The notes under the pieces are model-generated. The model saw only the letters and a program-made list of their open reading frames with translations. It searched no databases and was not told the origin of the DNA. A stretch of DNA of 64,000 bases from Diatrype stigma (Eukaryota > Ascomycota > Sordariomycetes > Xylariales > Diatrypaceae). The position numbers and the translations under genes are program-made. Shown piece by piece: positions 14,725 to 26,384 of this stretch. The stretch covers positions 1 to 64,000 of the forward strand of contig JAKJXP020000027.1 of assembly GCA_022225965.2 (NCBI GenBank). Reading direction: 5' to 3'. Numbering within the stretch: position 1 is the first letter of the stretch; every line of letters starts with the position of its first letter.

Positions 14725-15092
14725 CGTGAAAACGCCAGTATCGCATGAGAAACGGCCTTGATGAAATTTTATTAGCCTGCGCGAATAAAGCGACGGTGTA
14801 TATTCTATTGTTGCTGGATGTACTATAGGTACCTAGCAGTGTGTTCGTCAAAATAAAATAAAATGCCAACCATAATCTATCTATCGGTATGATATGAGCC
14901 ACTCTATCCAGCCCGGTAACAAATAGCCTTGGCCTGGTAATAGATCTAGACCGAACTCCTTGTAACCTAGGAAGTATGTGTGTGTATATATGTACAATTT
15001 CGCTCTCTTTAGCTTGCCAACGTGACTGACAACCTCAGGCGGCCGTCCTTCCTCGCCCGCGCTATCTATCCTATCTGCTTTCTTCGCAAGGC
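14725..15092. other. Short intergenic region between convergent srs2 and dac1 stops
   Basis: This 368-bp segment holds the two overlapping 3' flanks. It is AT-rich around 14760-14870, as expected for polyadenylation signals (AATAAA-like at 14783 and AAAATAAAATAAAA at 14850). No gene. Confidence 0.6.
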
Positions 15093-16643
15093 TCAGCGGG
15101 TGAAGACCTTGGTGCCGAACTTCCAAACCTCGTCGACGACGAGCTCCAGGCCCCTGCTGTCGGACCGGCGCTCCGACAGCACGACCAAGTCCGCGTCCGC
15201 GCCGTGGTCCAGGCAGCCCTTGACGCCCTGCAGGCCCAGCATGGCCGCCGGCGTCGACGTGACAGCCTTCAGGGCCTGGGGGATGCTGGCCCCCGACCAG
15301 TTGAGGAAGTTCGACACGCACTCGATGAGCGTTATGGAGCTATTTATTCTCGGTCAGCGGTTCGGATCTTCCACCTCAAGTGAGCTAGCAAGGGATGGTG
15401 GGATGGGATGGAATGGGATGGGATATCGTGGGGTCAGAAGAGGGGGAGAAGGCTCATGATCGGGCTCATAATCCCACCGCACCTAGATGGGTGAAGAGAC
15501 AAACAAACAAACAGATAAAAAAACTCACCTTCCGGCGATGCGGTCCGACCCCTCCAAGACCAGCTTACCGCCCTGCTTGACGATGTGGCTCTCGCAGTCG
15601 CCGTTGGTCCACTGGTACTTGCCGTCGGGCAGGCCGACGAGGTGCATGGCGTCGGTGACGAGGATGAAGCCGTCGGGGTGGGCGTTGAAGGCGATCTTGA
15701 CGGTGGTGGGGTGCAGGTGCTCGCCGTCGGCGATGATGCCGAAGTAGGGGCGCGGCAGGCTCTCGGCCTTGCCCAGCACGCCGAACACGCCCGGGTTGCG
15801 GTGGTGCAGCGGCCGCATCGCGTTGAACAGGTGCGTGATCATCGTCGACCCCGCCGCCACCGCCTCGGACGCGTCCTCGTACGTCGCCTCCGAGTGGCCC
15901 ACCGCCGACACGATGCCCCGCGCCACCAGCGCCGGGATCAGCTTCTTCATCTGGCCCCGCTCCGGCGCCGCCGTGATCATCTTGATGGGGATCGGCGGGC
16001 TGTAGCACTCCTCCTCGTCATCCTCGCCGTCGGAGTGGGAGTGGGAGTGGGAGGCGGGGTTGATGTTGGCGGCGCCGTAGCACGCCTCCAGGTCGGCGAA
16101 GGTCTCGGCCTCGCGCAGCACGTCGACGTTGTGGCAGCCGTTCTTGGTCGGGCTCAGGAAGGGGCCCTCGCAGTGGGCGCCGAGCGACTCGGCCCCGTCC
16201 TCGGCCACCTGGCGGTAGCCCGAGGGCCCGAGGTGCGGCAGCGCCGTCTGGTAGATCTCGGCGCGCTGGCTGGTGAGGGTCGGCAGGTACGAGGTGACGC
16301 CGGTGGCGACCAGGCGCCGGTTGACCTCGCGCATCTTCTTGGCGTACGCGGCCGGCGACGCGAGGAGCGTCGAGAAGTTGAAGCCGAAGGCACCGTTCAG
16401 CTGGCACTCGATGAAGCCCGGCGACAGGATGCGGCCCCCGAGGTCGATCACCTCGTCCGGCGTGGCGAACTCGTCGTAGAAGGCCGCCTGGCTCCGCATG
16501 ATCTTGCCCGTGATGCCGTTGACCCAGAGGTCCTCCTTCACGAGGCTGTCGCCCTTGAGGATGCGGCAGTTTGTGAACTTGGTGATTCCCGTCCCGCCAT
16601 TCTTCGGCGACGACTTCGGCGACGTAGGCAGCGAGTGAGGCAT
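15093..16643 (-). CDS. dac1: N-acetylglucosamine-6-phosphate deacetylase
   Basis: Two exons, 16643-15529 and 15339-15093, with a 189-bp GTGAGT...AATAG intron splitting a Ser codon; 453 aa. It hydrolyses GlcNAc-6-P to GlcN-6-P plus acetate, the second intracellular step of GlcNAc use. Amidohydrolase signatures of the NagA family are present in order: PGFIECQLNGAFGFNF, the metal ligand Glu in HCEGPFLSP, the metal His residues in AVGHSEAT and THLFNAM, the substrate-side IADGEHLHP, and the catalytic Asp in LVTDAMHLVG. The C-terminal exon supplies the barrel end and the small beta domain (GCLDHGADADLVVL). Exon 1 is extremely GC-rich at third positions, which creates long open frames on the opposite strand that are not genes. 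It is the left member of the GlcNAc block, divergent from nag3. Confidence 0.96.
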
Positions 16644-17240
16644 CTTCTTGTCGTATCGACTGTATCGATTTGGTGGATGGGAGTCGTGTATTATGTATGG
16701 TGTGTTGATTCACAGCCGAACTATGCTATATGGCTGTGTTCTTGCTATGTTATGTCTTGTCGAGTATTAGGACGATACTCCCTTGTGCTATTATTTGGGT
16801 CTCCATGTATAAAATACAAAGGGGGGAGGGGACGAAGAGAGGGACTACGTCTGGATGTATTTATTATGATATCACAGCACACCAAGAACGAGCGGCATGG
16901 GCGGCATGGGCGGCCCAGGCGCCGACTCGAACATTCCGAGACTCGGTCACTTGTGGATCCCGGCTTACCACACATCACAAGAGAACAACTCGATTCTCAC
17001 AGTAGAAGGTCGCCGCACGGCGTGTGGGGCCAAATGCCATGCCAGGAGGAGACAAGACAAGAAGAAAAAAGTTGGCAAAAATCACAGGTGACACTCGGCT
17101 CTTTCGGGGCTCATGCCAGTTCACCAACCCCAGCAGGGAGCCGGCTACATGTGGACTGAGTCAATGGCTAGTGTTTGCTATCCGATCTGTGTCCAATCAC
17201 CTATCGATGACAGTAACTTCAACCCCATTATTGGCAGATC

Positions 17241-17300
17241 AGTCTGGTGGTGACTGGTGGTGTCTGGTGGTGTCTGGTGGTGTCTGGTGGTGTCTGGTGG
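17241..17300. repeat. Six copies of a 10-bp unit TGTCTGGTGG
   Basis: Six head-to-tail decamers. The first two differ by one or two bases (AGTCTGGTGG, TGACTGGTGG); the last four are identical. The array lies about 600 bp upstream of dac1, in the shared promoter region. Confidence 0.96.
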
Positions 17301-17670
17301 TATAGAGCCGAAGAACGCAGAGCTTGCTGCGATTGAGCACCACCTCGAAGGAGTCTAGGTCTGGGCTAGGAGACAAGAGTTTGCCTTATCCGGACCGATC
17401 AGCTACCTACAGTAGGTATGTGTGATCATGAATGATTGTGACCATCCATCCAACCTTCTCGCATCTCAGGATTCTGTAGGTGCTGGTAGTAGTTATGACG
17501 GTATAAGGCTCCAACAGCTTGCCACCATGCCGTGGAGCTTGCCGAGTTGGCGTAGCACGCCTGGTCTAGTGCGGGCGGGAGTCACTAGACGGCAAGGTAA
17601 CGTTGCGAACATGTCTTGCGATATCTAATGCCTTAGGTAAGTAGGTCGTAGGTTTGATAATGAGATTGCG

Positions 17671-17730
17671 AGTGGTGTTAGTCCAGGTGGTGTCAGTCCA
17701 GGTGGTGTCAGTCCAGGTGGTGTTAGTCCA
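17671..17730. repeat. Four copies of a 15-bp unit GGTGGTGTCAGTCCA
   Basis: Four head-to-tail copies; the outer ones carry TTAG in place of TCAG, and the first starts with A. The unit shares the core GGTGGTGT with the decamer array 370 bp to the left. Confidence 0.96.
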
Positions 17731-18409
17731 GCCCGCAGAGTAGAAACGGCTTCCTTGAATCCTTGTCAGAAGCCTGGCCTGGCGTGCAGCACCCCCAGCA
17801 CCCCCAGCACCTTAAGCCCCCTGCTCCGGTGGGCACCTGCACTCACTGAACGGCCCACTCCCCGCAACCATCGAACTTCTTCAGAGGGACAGCGGCTGGC
17901 GGAGCGGATGGCCTAGCCACCAATCACCGATAGTTTCAGGTTCAGAGGTTCACACCAATGCTACATACCTACCTAGGTACCCAGCCAGCCAGCATACACC
18001 ATCTGCAGCACCATAACTCCAGCTATACCGGCACCATACACCAGCACCATACACCAGCACCTCTTCAAGGTTGCAACCTGCCTAACAGCTTGCAGCTCAC
18101 CCAGCCTGTCCCCCTAACCCCCCAAGTTGCCCCTATCTCATAGTAGGGCCTTGTCTGCATGCTACCTCCTAGTTATAGTACAACACGGCGTCGAATCTGA
18201 AAAGTGGTCTTGGGCCCGGCCGGCTGCTCTAGTCCGTACATTTCCGTAGGTAAGAGAGAACGAAATGAACTGGATGCCTCCGGTCCTGTCTTATCGTTAC
18301 ACTCGCTCGGGTGACTAAGAGAAAAGCGAAAGCATCCCATCGTTGCAGGCCTACCCACCACCCCATGCATACACCAAAGCCTTAGGACGACAACGTAACA
18401 CCTAGCACC

Positions 18410-18449
18410 TATCCTACCTATCCTACCTATCCTACCTATCCTACCTATA
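18410..18449. repeat. 9-bp tandem repeat ATCCTACCT upstream of nag3
   Basis: Four to five copies of a 9-bp unit (ATCCTACCT) end 28 bp before the nag3 start codon, so they lie in the core promoter or 5' leader. Confidence 0.93.
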
Positions 18450-18477
18450 GCGGCTGCTGCCCGTGGGTGTCGAGACA

Positions 18478-21400
18478 ATGGCAAAGACGGACGTGGAATC
18501 GGACCCACTATGGCAGGACATCAACTGGTACGTCCGAAAGCATGCGGCTGGCTGCGATTGATCGTCGTTCATGCGAAATACCCAGAAAAATGAATACCTG
18601 CGTAGTTTCTGCAATGGCGTCTGTGATGGCGTAAGCACACCGCTAACACGTCTGATCTTGCTGCTAGGGCCATTGGTCAGATGGTGATTATGGGATGGGA
18701 CGGTACAGAAGTGACCCCTCAGATCAGGAATCTTATCGAGCACCATCACCTGGGCTCGATTATACTGACAGCTAAGAATCTGAAATGTGAAGGCCCCCTT
18801 CCCCCCTGGGTCATATCCCGGACACGTGATGGGGACAGCTACTAACATCGGCTTGCCATCTCAGCTGCCCAACAGACGGCAAACCTAGTTCAGGAACTGC
18901 AAATTATTGCCCACCAAGCTGGCCATCCTGTTCCCTTGCTGATAGCCCTCGATCAGGAGAATGGCGGTGTCAACAGCCTGTTCGATGAAGATTATATATG
19001 CCAGTTTCCCAGTGCTATGGGAATTGCTGCTACCGGCAGCCTAGATCTTGCGTATAGTGTAGCCAAAGCCACTGCTACCGAGGTATCAGCCGTGGGTGTC
19101 AACCTCATTCTTGGCCCTGTTCTCGATGTCTTGACGAACGCTCGACACCAGCCCCTCGGGGTACGGGCGGTCGGTGATGACCCCCAGGAAGCGTCGCAGT
19201 ATGCTATCGCCTCCCTAAACGGCTACAAGGACGCCGGTCTAGCAACGTGTGGGAAGCATTTCCCTTCGTACGGGAATCTTGATTTCCTTGGCTCTAGTCT
19301 AGATATGCCCATCATCACTCAGACCCTCGAGGAACTGAGCCTAAGCGCACTGGTACCGTTTCGGAACGCCATCGCTTCCGGCCGCCTGGATGCAATGTTC
19401 GTTGGCGGCTGTGGGATCCAAAATGCGGGCATGAACGTCATGCATGCCTGCCTCTCGGACCAAGTGGTCGATGACCTCCTGAGAAGCGACCTAGGGTTCA
19501 ATGGCGTCTCTATCTCCGAATGCCTGGAGATGGAATCACTAATCCAGGAATACGGTGTCAAAGGTGGGACAGTGATGGCTGTCGAGGCGGGCAACGACCT
19601 AATATTGCTCTGCCGGGCGCATGATGTACAGCTTGAAGCCATATCAGGCCTGAAGTTGGGCATTGAGAATGGTATTATTACCAAGGACAGAGTCTATACG
19701 TCTCTAAATAGAGTCCTGCGGATGAAGAGCGTATGCACATCGTGGCAAAAGGCTCTGAACCCTCCAGGGCTCCCTTTACTATCTCAGATGCACCCCTCAC
19801 ATCTCGCGCTCTCGCACAAAGCCTATGAACAGTCAATTACGGTAGTACGCGACAACGATGGCCTTCTTCCTCTGTCTCGGAGTTTGCTCCAGGAAGAGGA
19901 GCTGTTACTGCTAACCCCTTTAGTGAAGCCTCTGCCGGCATCAGCGGCAACCAAGAGTATGATGGAGAAGGGGAGTTCGAGAGCCGGAGGCTTGCATGAA
20001 AAATGGATTCACCTCGAGAAAGGGGCTATAATGAGTGGCGAGGGTGTGTTCCGAGAACTTGGCCGAGCCATGGCGCGGGCTCGTAAAGGCAAACTCCTAC
20101 ACACCTCCTACACAGCCAACGGGTTGAGACCAGGTTAGTCGAGGCATTTCTATTCAATCAACCATTGTTCTGAAGAACCGTTAGTGTTGACCGCTCTTAG
20201 TACATGAGAACCTCATCAACAGGGTATCTGGCATCATGATAGTCACTGCAGACGCCAATCGAAATTTATACCAGACTGGATTTACAAAACATGTCGCCAT
20301 GATGTGTCACATGCTCCGAGCTAGTGGGCAAAAGAAGTCACTCGTAGTAGTGTCTGTTAGCTCGCCATATGACTTCGCAATGGACAAGTCCATTGGGACT
20401 TACGTCTGCACCTTCGACTTCACCGAAACTGCAATGAGCTCTCTTGTCCGCGCCTTGAACGGCGACTTCGTCCCACAGGGGTCTATGCCGGGAACTATGA
20501 GAAAGAGCAAGAAGGTTTCTAAGACACGACAACAGTGGCTTGTAGAGGACTACAATCGGGACAGAGATGGTCGTGGGCTCGACGAACTCCTAAAGACTCT
20601 GGCGCGCTCGAGCACTCCAAGCCTCCCCTATCTGACAACTAGCGCCCACTCCTTCGAACTGTTCAACACGAGTGTCGAGGAATCCCACTTCGTGGTTCGG
20701 AACAGTAGCACTAAGGCACTCTACGGATTTGTTGCTACATACACTACACAAGGCGTAGGTGCTATAGGAGCAATCTTTGTTGACCCAGCCAAGCGCAATG
20801 TGTCCATTGGGAGATCATTGCACCGGCGCGCCATGCGAGCTTTACTCCAGAAGCAAAACGTGAAGACGCTACAGCTTGGATACACATTCCCGGGGGTGTT
20901 CCCGGGGGTGCCGATTGACGAGACCAAGAGCTGGTTCGCCAAGGTCGGGTGGGATACCCAGTTTCCCCGGCGGCTGACCAACCTGGCCATCGAGGAGCTC
21001 GGCGCATGGGCGGCGCCCGAAGGCCTCTCGCCAAGCATCCAGCGAGCGAACATCAGCTTTGATTTGATCCACGGGCTCGACAACGGCGAGTCGGTGCTGA
21101 ACCATGTCGCTGCGAACGCGGGGCCGGAGGTCGTCGAGCTCTACAAGTACGCCCTCCAGGAGAACAAGACGTGCGGCGTCGTGCGCGCTAAGAGCCCGAG
21201 CGACGCCCTGCTCGGCAGCATCATCATCTGCGTGGCGGGGAGCCGCCTGTCGACCTTCATGCCGGCTCTGCAGACGGCCTCGGCCGGGGCGGAGGTGGGC
21301 GGCATCATCGCGCCCATCGTCGCCCCGTCGGCCCAGTCCACGTTGGTCCTACAGGGGCTGGTCTACATGGGCGTGAGGCAGAACAAGGCGCACAAGGCGG

Positions 21401-21690
21401 CCAGGAGCGTGCTCACCTGGGTACGTTGTTCATTTGTGTGACCATTCTTTATCTCTCTACATACACAAGCGGAAACCAAAACAAAAACGAAAACACTGAC
21501 CAAAGCTCTGACTGATAGGTTCTCGACGACGCTGTTGATCCACTCGCGGCTATGGGCTTCGAGGTTCAGCAAGCTTTTGACGAGATCACGAACTCCCCGG
21601 AGCATGTAAGTGCATCTATCATCGGGGCCTCGTTCCTCGGAGCTGCAGGTACAAGAAGCTGACGTGGTACAGTGGTCTGGTTTGATCTAG
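18478..21690 (+). CDS. nag3: GH3 N-acetylglucosaminidase-like protein fused to GNAT domains (NAG3/Ngs1 type)
   Basis: Six exons: 18478-18527, 18668-18786, 18865-20133, 20201-21420, 21519-21605, 21673-21690; 920 aa. The N-terminal third is a GH3 NagZ-like barrel (ALDQENGG; KHFPSYG with K187-H188; GFNGVSISECLEME). The C-terminal half is acetyltransferase-like: residues about 630-740 with acetyl-CoA loop DPAKRNVSIGRSL, then a second, weaker GNAT-like part to the end. This fusion matches Trichoderma NAG3 and Candida Ngs1, the latter reported as a GlcNAc sensor and transducer. At the GH3 nucleophile position (SDD in NagZ) the sequence reads SEC, with Glu275. I see no signal peptide, so it should act inside the cell. 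The last intron could instead be retained, ending the protein at 21663 with a different tail. From about 20880 codon use becomes much more GC-rich. Confidence 0.92.
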
Positions 21691-24481
21691 CGAGGCATGG
21701 ATGGATTCTCTTTTTCTACCTCCCAATTTGACGCGGCGAAGTTTCGGCAGTTATTACTATCAGTCTACTGGCTTACGACACAAATAGAAGGGAGAGACAC
21801 ATGTAGCAAGGCGTGCTTACTATATACAGGTGGGCGATGGATCCTGTACTGGCGGGCGCGGCGCAGCGGCGTGCTACTCACAAAAGCCAGTCGGCAGACA
21901 AGATCTGCTGTTTAGAGGCGTTGGCTCTTCTAATACAGTTGTCCGTTGTTGCCGGCTTGCTCGCACGCCCGTTCTCTCAACACGCTGTGTTCCGATTTCA
22001 GGGGAAAGGGGGTTTGGATGGATAAGTTAGTGGCTCAATGATGTTCGATAATGATTACGGCTGTCCCTAATATTCTGTTTCTTACGAAGACCGATGGAGG
22101 AGCTAAATCGATGAAGGATCTAATCTCTAACAACCATACCTTTCGGCATCCATGATGCAACTCACTAGCTGAGGCGGCATGTTCCGGGTGTTCTTATTTT
22201 AGCAGCATTTTCACACGTGCTGGCTAGTGACTACTTAAGTACCTAATCAGGAACTCGGGAACGTCGATTCTGACAGTTTCTTTGGACTACATTAGCGGTC
22301 TTTTCAGCATCATAGTGCCTACGAAATAGTGGCGTGCTTGATGCTCCCGTAGTCTGGCGTAGTGGAACGCCAATTGAGTTGATAGTATAGTCTGGTGCCC
22401 TAGGGCAAGTTCGGCGCGAGGTCCGGCTCGGGGTTACCGTTGGCTAATAACAATACGCTTCTTGCTTGGCTACTTAAGCTTCCTTCGGCCCCGACCCCCT
22501 CGTTATCTCTCTCCTTGCGTGCGTTCTACCACTGTATCGCCGCTGTTCACCAATACCTACCGACTAAACATGTAATGCGCTTCACTTGCCCCAGATAGGA
22601 GACGCTGAGGAAAGTTCTGTCGCTTCATTGGAGACCCTGGCAAAGTTCGATAATTATCAACCTACATGGGTAGTTACAGTATGCAGGATCTAGACTAGTT
22701 AGTAGCCCTAGGTATATAGGGGGAACTAGCTCCTATAGATCACATGATACACCACTATGGGAAGCGGGTAAGCGCTGGAAGAGGTCAGATAAGGCCTGAA
22801 GGCGTCTGTCTCCAAATGACTACATGGTAACTAATAGGTAGCTTGTTCTTGGGGTGGAAGAGCGTAGCATTGCATGGCACCGCATCGCATCGACCGCCAA
22901 TATGTCCGTCAGAGCCCACATGCATGCACATACCCTCTAGTCCCGCGGAGAAGAAAGGGGCCGTCTGTAGCTATGAATGGTGGATGGTAGTAGGTGGTAT
23001 AGTTAGACGTTGGATGATGATGGAGATGGATGATGGATGATGGAGGTTACCTATGTACATACCCCTACCTCCCCTACCTCCCCTACCTCCCGGTGATCAC
23101 CAGCCTACCAGCCTACCTAACCACCGAGGGCCGGCACACTCCCCCACCCCATTGCTACTGTACTTTGCTACCGGCAGTGAACCCCTCGTTAACCCCCTAT
23201 CATGGGTGCTGCTCTTCACTCACCAGTCACCACTGGTAGACAATTACTGGCCCTGCATTGTGCGTGTACGACGGGAATTGGAATAAAACGACCAACAAGC
23301 CTTCTTCACTACCTAGGTATTAGTGATATTCAATATGTATTATACCGAGGTATGCAAGCTCGTATGTACCTAAGATGGGATCCCGCCCGCCAGCCTTTGA
23401 GACAGGCCAAGCTCACAGGCTCGTCATCAGCTAGCATCGTCATCCCCACCCTAATCATCGTTCATCAACCATACCTTCGGCTGCATTATATTAACTGCAT
23501 CTCACATACTACCCAGGTAACCCGCTAACTAAACCTAGATACTCTAGCGCTTCTTCTGCCAGTTCGCTGCCCTCTTCCCCCTAGCCTTATTATATATTAT
23601 TACTGTATGATCTATGCCTAGGAGACTCTTAGGCGGCCGTAGGAAGTTAGCCCGGCCCAGCTGAGAGGAGCGCGGAAAGGACGAAGACCGAGAGTGAGTG
23701 TCAGAGTGCCAGATTGTCAGATTGTCAGATTCGAGAGAGTCGAGAGATTCTCACTGGTCTATCACCCTTCTGATCCTCGTCTCGATTGCTATTCTGTGCA
23801 TCTGCTGCCTACCTTACCTACCTCCATACTACCTATAGGTAACTATATCACATGATGATCCCAGACAGCTACTAGCAAGTACCTGCCAGTGGGATTCAAT
23901 GATGGGAGATTGGTAATGATAACACCCCGACTCCACTCGCTACCCCAAACCCGCCTGAACCGCACCGCAAGCACGACCCTCAGCCATCGGACGGTGCTGT
24001 ACCTGGTTTGAACTACCACTAGGACAACCTTATTGTCGAGCCGCAAGAACAGAAACGTGCGCATCTCCATCGCAGGCGCATTTCCCCGGATACTCGTTCA
24101 TACCTGCCTAGGTACCGGTATCCTACCTAAGAAACTCTGCCTCTGCCTACCTAAACCTTAATCGCAAGCAACATTGAGCCAACCAGACGTCGACGTCGAC
24201 GTCGAAGTCGACCATTGAAGTACCTGCGCTGTATAGTCCAGTCTACCTACCTAAAGTACGGTAATATACTACATACATACCTACCTACCTCTACACGCCT
24301 ACCTACATCTACATACACCACACATATAAACCACACATAAACCACACATAACCACACATAACCACACACATAAACACGCATCACCTGCTACCCTACCTAG
24401 GTACCTGCCGACAAACCCCGAGTCCCTACGTCAAGGTGCAGGCGAATACGGCCATCGGGGCGGAAGCCCTTACACGATGCA
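21691..24481. promoter_or_regulatory. Long upstream region of ron1, no gene supported
   Basis: This 2.8 kb lies between the end of nag3 and the start of ron1. Long upstream regions with short open frames are common for fungal regulators; frames such as 23202-23528 could be upstream ORFs in a long leader (inference). It holds CCCCTACCT repeats (23060-23092), a GACGTC-GACGTC run (24187-24213), CTACCTAGGTA motifs (23311, 24107, 24394) and an ACCACACATA array just before the start codon. Confidence 0.55.
24317..24372. repeat. ACCACACATA imperfect tandem array upstream of ron1
   Basis: Four to five imperfect 10-12 bp copies of ACCACACATA(AA) end about 110 bp before the ron1 start codon. Confidence 0.85.
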
Positions 24482-26384
24482 ATGGCAACGTTTAATTCAA
24501 TGCCAGCGATGCAGCCTGGCCCCAGCCCCGGCGAAACCTTGGGGTTGAGCGCTGCCATGGGAGGTTCTGGCGCCGGTCTGGGGATCGAAGGTTTCGACCA
24601 CGAACTCAATTTCGACGAGTCTATGCTGTAAGTTGCCATCTAGCTCGTCTGTGTTTTGTCCGTCCGTTTGTAAGGAGGTTTTATATCGAGGTTCTGTATG
24701 GGGAATATATATGGAGATGTAGCTTGAGTCAATGTGTTCTCCTAAGAGGATCGTTCGTTCCTCGACGCTACTGGAATGTGGCTGAGATGGATGAGGCGAC
24801 TATTTTGCGGCAAACACTGATGCGGTATCAGAGACAATACACATAGCGGCTTGCCCATCCCGTTTACCCCTGCCTACGACTTCGAGCCCTTTTCGAATAC
24901 TTTCGAAGACCCCTTCAGCTATTCTAGACCCTACGAAGCAGCGCCGCACGCTGAAGATTTACACGATGAGGGATCCTCGCCGCAACAGCCGGATGACAAA
25001 CTGTTGGGCTTCTCGGCGACCGTCTCCAAAGCCACGCCCTTGGATGACTCGACAGGGACGTACTCTGATATAACTATGTCCGCCGAGCTATACGGCATGT
25101 TTTTTGTGGCTGAAGATCCATTCGGCCATGAGACAGCGGGGAGACCGCCAGAATTGACTTGTTATCGCCGGAATCTTTGGCAGTGTTCGGGGCAGATCAC
25201 AATTCCACGGCATTGCTCACAAGTATTAAACGAGCAGGGTCGCGCGATACCTATAGTCGAGTTCTATGCATCGATAACAGCCATCGAGAGCATCGAAGGT
25301 AAGGCGACGGAGATTATATCCATACCCTGGAAGAGTACCAATCCGGCCATCGGAGAAACCCACGAAGGAAAAGTAGCAGGTGCGCCGCCCAGGCTCCTTC
25401 TTGATCTCAGCGGCGGACAGGAGATCGATGCCCATCGCGTGAGCCTGCCCGTTTCGTGGAAGCGGCTGCAGTTCAAGAGCGCCACGGCCAATAACGGCCG
25501 GCGGAAAGGGCTCCAACAGCATTATGTCGTGCAGATAAGCCTACTAGGGAAGATGAAAACGGGCGGAGAACTTATGAAGATTGCCGAGATTCAGAGCGGG
25601 CCCGTGATAGTACGCGGGAGAAGCCCGAGGAACTTCGATAGCAAGAAGGACGTCCCCTTATCCGGAGACAAGAAGTCCCAGCCTACAGGCTCGGAGCGGG
25701 ATCGATCCGGCAGCGATGGGGGCATTCCTGCCAACCTCAAATCCGAGCGGGTTGACTTACCACATAATGACCTACCACATAATATGCACCGATATCATTC
25801 GCTGGGGAACGTCGTGCATGGACAACCGGGCTCGAGCGACTGGGCCGCGCCTTCGCCGGCTACTCCGACGTACAATCAGCAGCAGCATCCAGCAAAGCGA
25901 GCCGCCATCTCGCCGCAGATGGGTAGCAGGCCACCCGTCCCGACCTGGAACAAGGATTCCAGCCCCAGCAAGACGCCGACGATCGGAGCCCATTCGAAGA
26001 GCGCGCCTTCCGTCCCCATCAATCTCTCACTTTCGGAGGACGAGCGTAGCCCGAACAACCGCGCAAACTCGGACGCCTTACGAAGTCCTAGCCTATCGCG
26101 GACATCAACGGGGGCGGGGCGCGTCGGCAGTCCCATGGAAGAGACAGACATGCTCTACGAGTACTTCCCTCTGAGCGTTGATGATTGGTAAGTAGATAGC
26201 TCCCAATTATAAAACCAGGAATGGTACCGGGTGGGGAAATGGCTAATATTTCTTCTTTCTTGATAGGACACCTCTTGTCGACACGATATATCGACCGCAC
26301 ATCGTTCACCATATCGCTGTACCACAGGAGATCAAGGCCCAGGCCATCAGAAGCAAATCTAAGAGATATTTCTCTGCAGACTAG
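24482..26384 (+). CDS. ron1: Ndt80-type transcription factor, RON1-like regulator of GlcNAc genes
   Basis: Three exons: 24482-24627, 24847-26187, 26267-26384; 534 aa. The start is the first ATG that runs in frame into exon 2, and exon 3 restores a conserved-looking tail (IKAQAIRSKSKRYFSAD). The Ndt80/PhoG DNA-binding fold spans about residues 103-316: SAELYGMFFVAEDPFG, ELTCYRRNLWQCSG, LPVSWKRLQFKSATANN, and the strand SGPVIVRGRSPRNFDSKKD. After it comes a disordered Ser/Pro-rich part. Ndt80-like proteins in filamentous fungi include VIB-1/XprG and RON1. In Trichoderma reesei RON1 activates the GlcNAc genes and is linked to them. The position here between nag3 and hxk3 is the main reason for choosing RON1 over VIB-1. 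Domain call firm, paralogue call inferred from context. Confidence 0.9.

Larger units (their letters stand above)
16644..18477. promoter_or_regulatory. Divergent dac1/nag3 promoter region with tandem arrays
   Basis: This 1.8-kb region lies between the start codons of dac1 (minus) and nag3 (plus), so it must hold both promoters. It contains three tandem arrays, annotated separately (17241-17300, 17671-17730, 18410-18449), a CAGCACCCC run near 17790-17812 and a CACCATACACCAG run near 18030-18060. I did not identify binding sites with certainty. An Ndt80-type factor such as the neighbouring RON1 would be expected to use CACAAA-like elements. Confidence 0.6.

Noticed and set aside
15585..17159. 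524-codon plus-strand open frame
   Set aside because: It lies opposite dac1 exon 1, whose GC-rich third positions remove stops on the other strand. Its translation is Val/Gly/Arg-rich with no domain.
17241..17730. CRISPR-like spacing of repeats
   Set aside because: The units are contiguous without spacers and the genome is eukaryotic; these are minisatellites.
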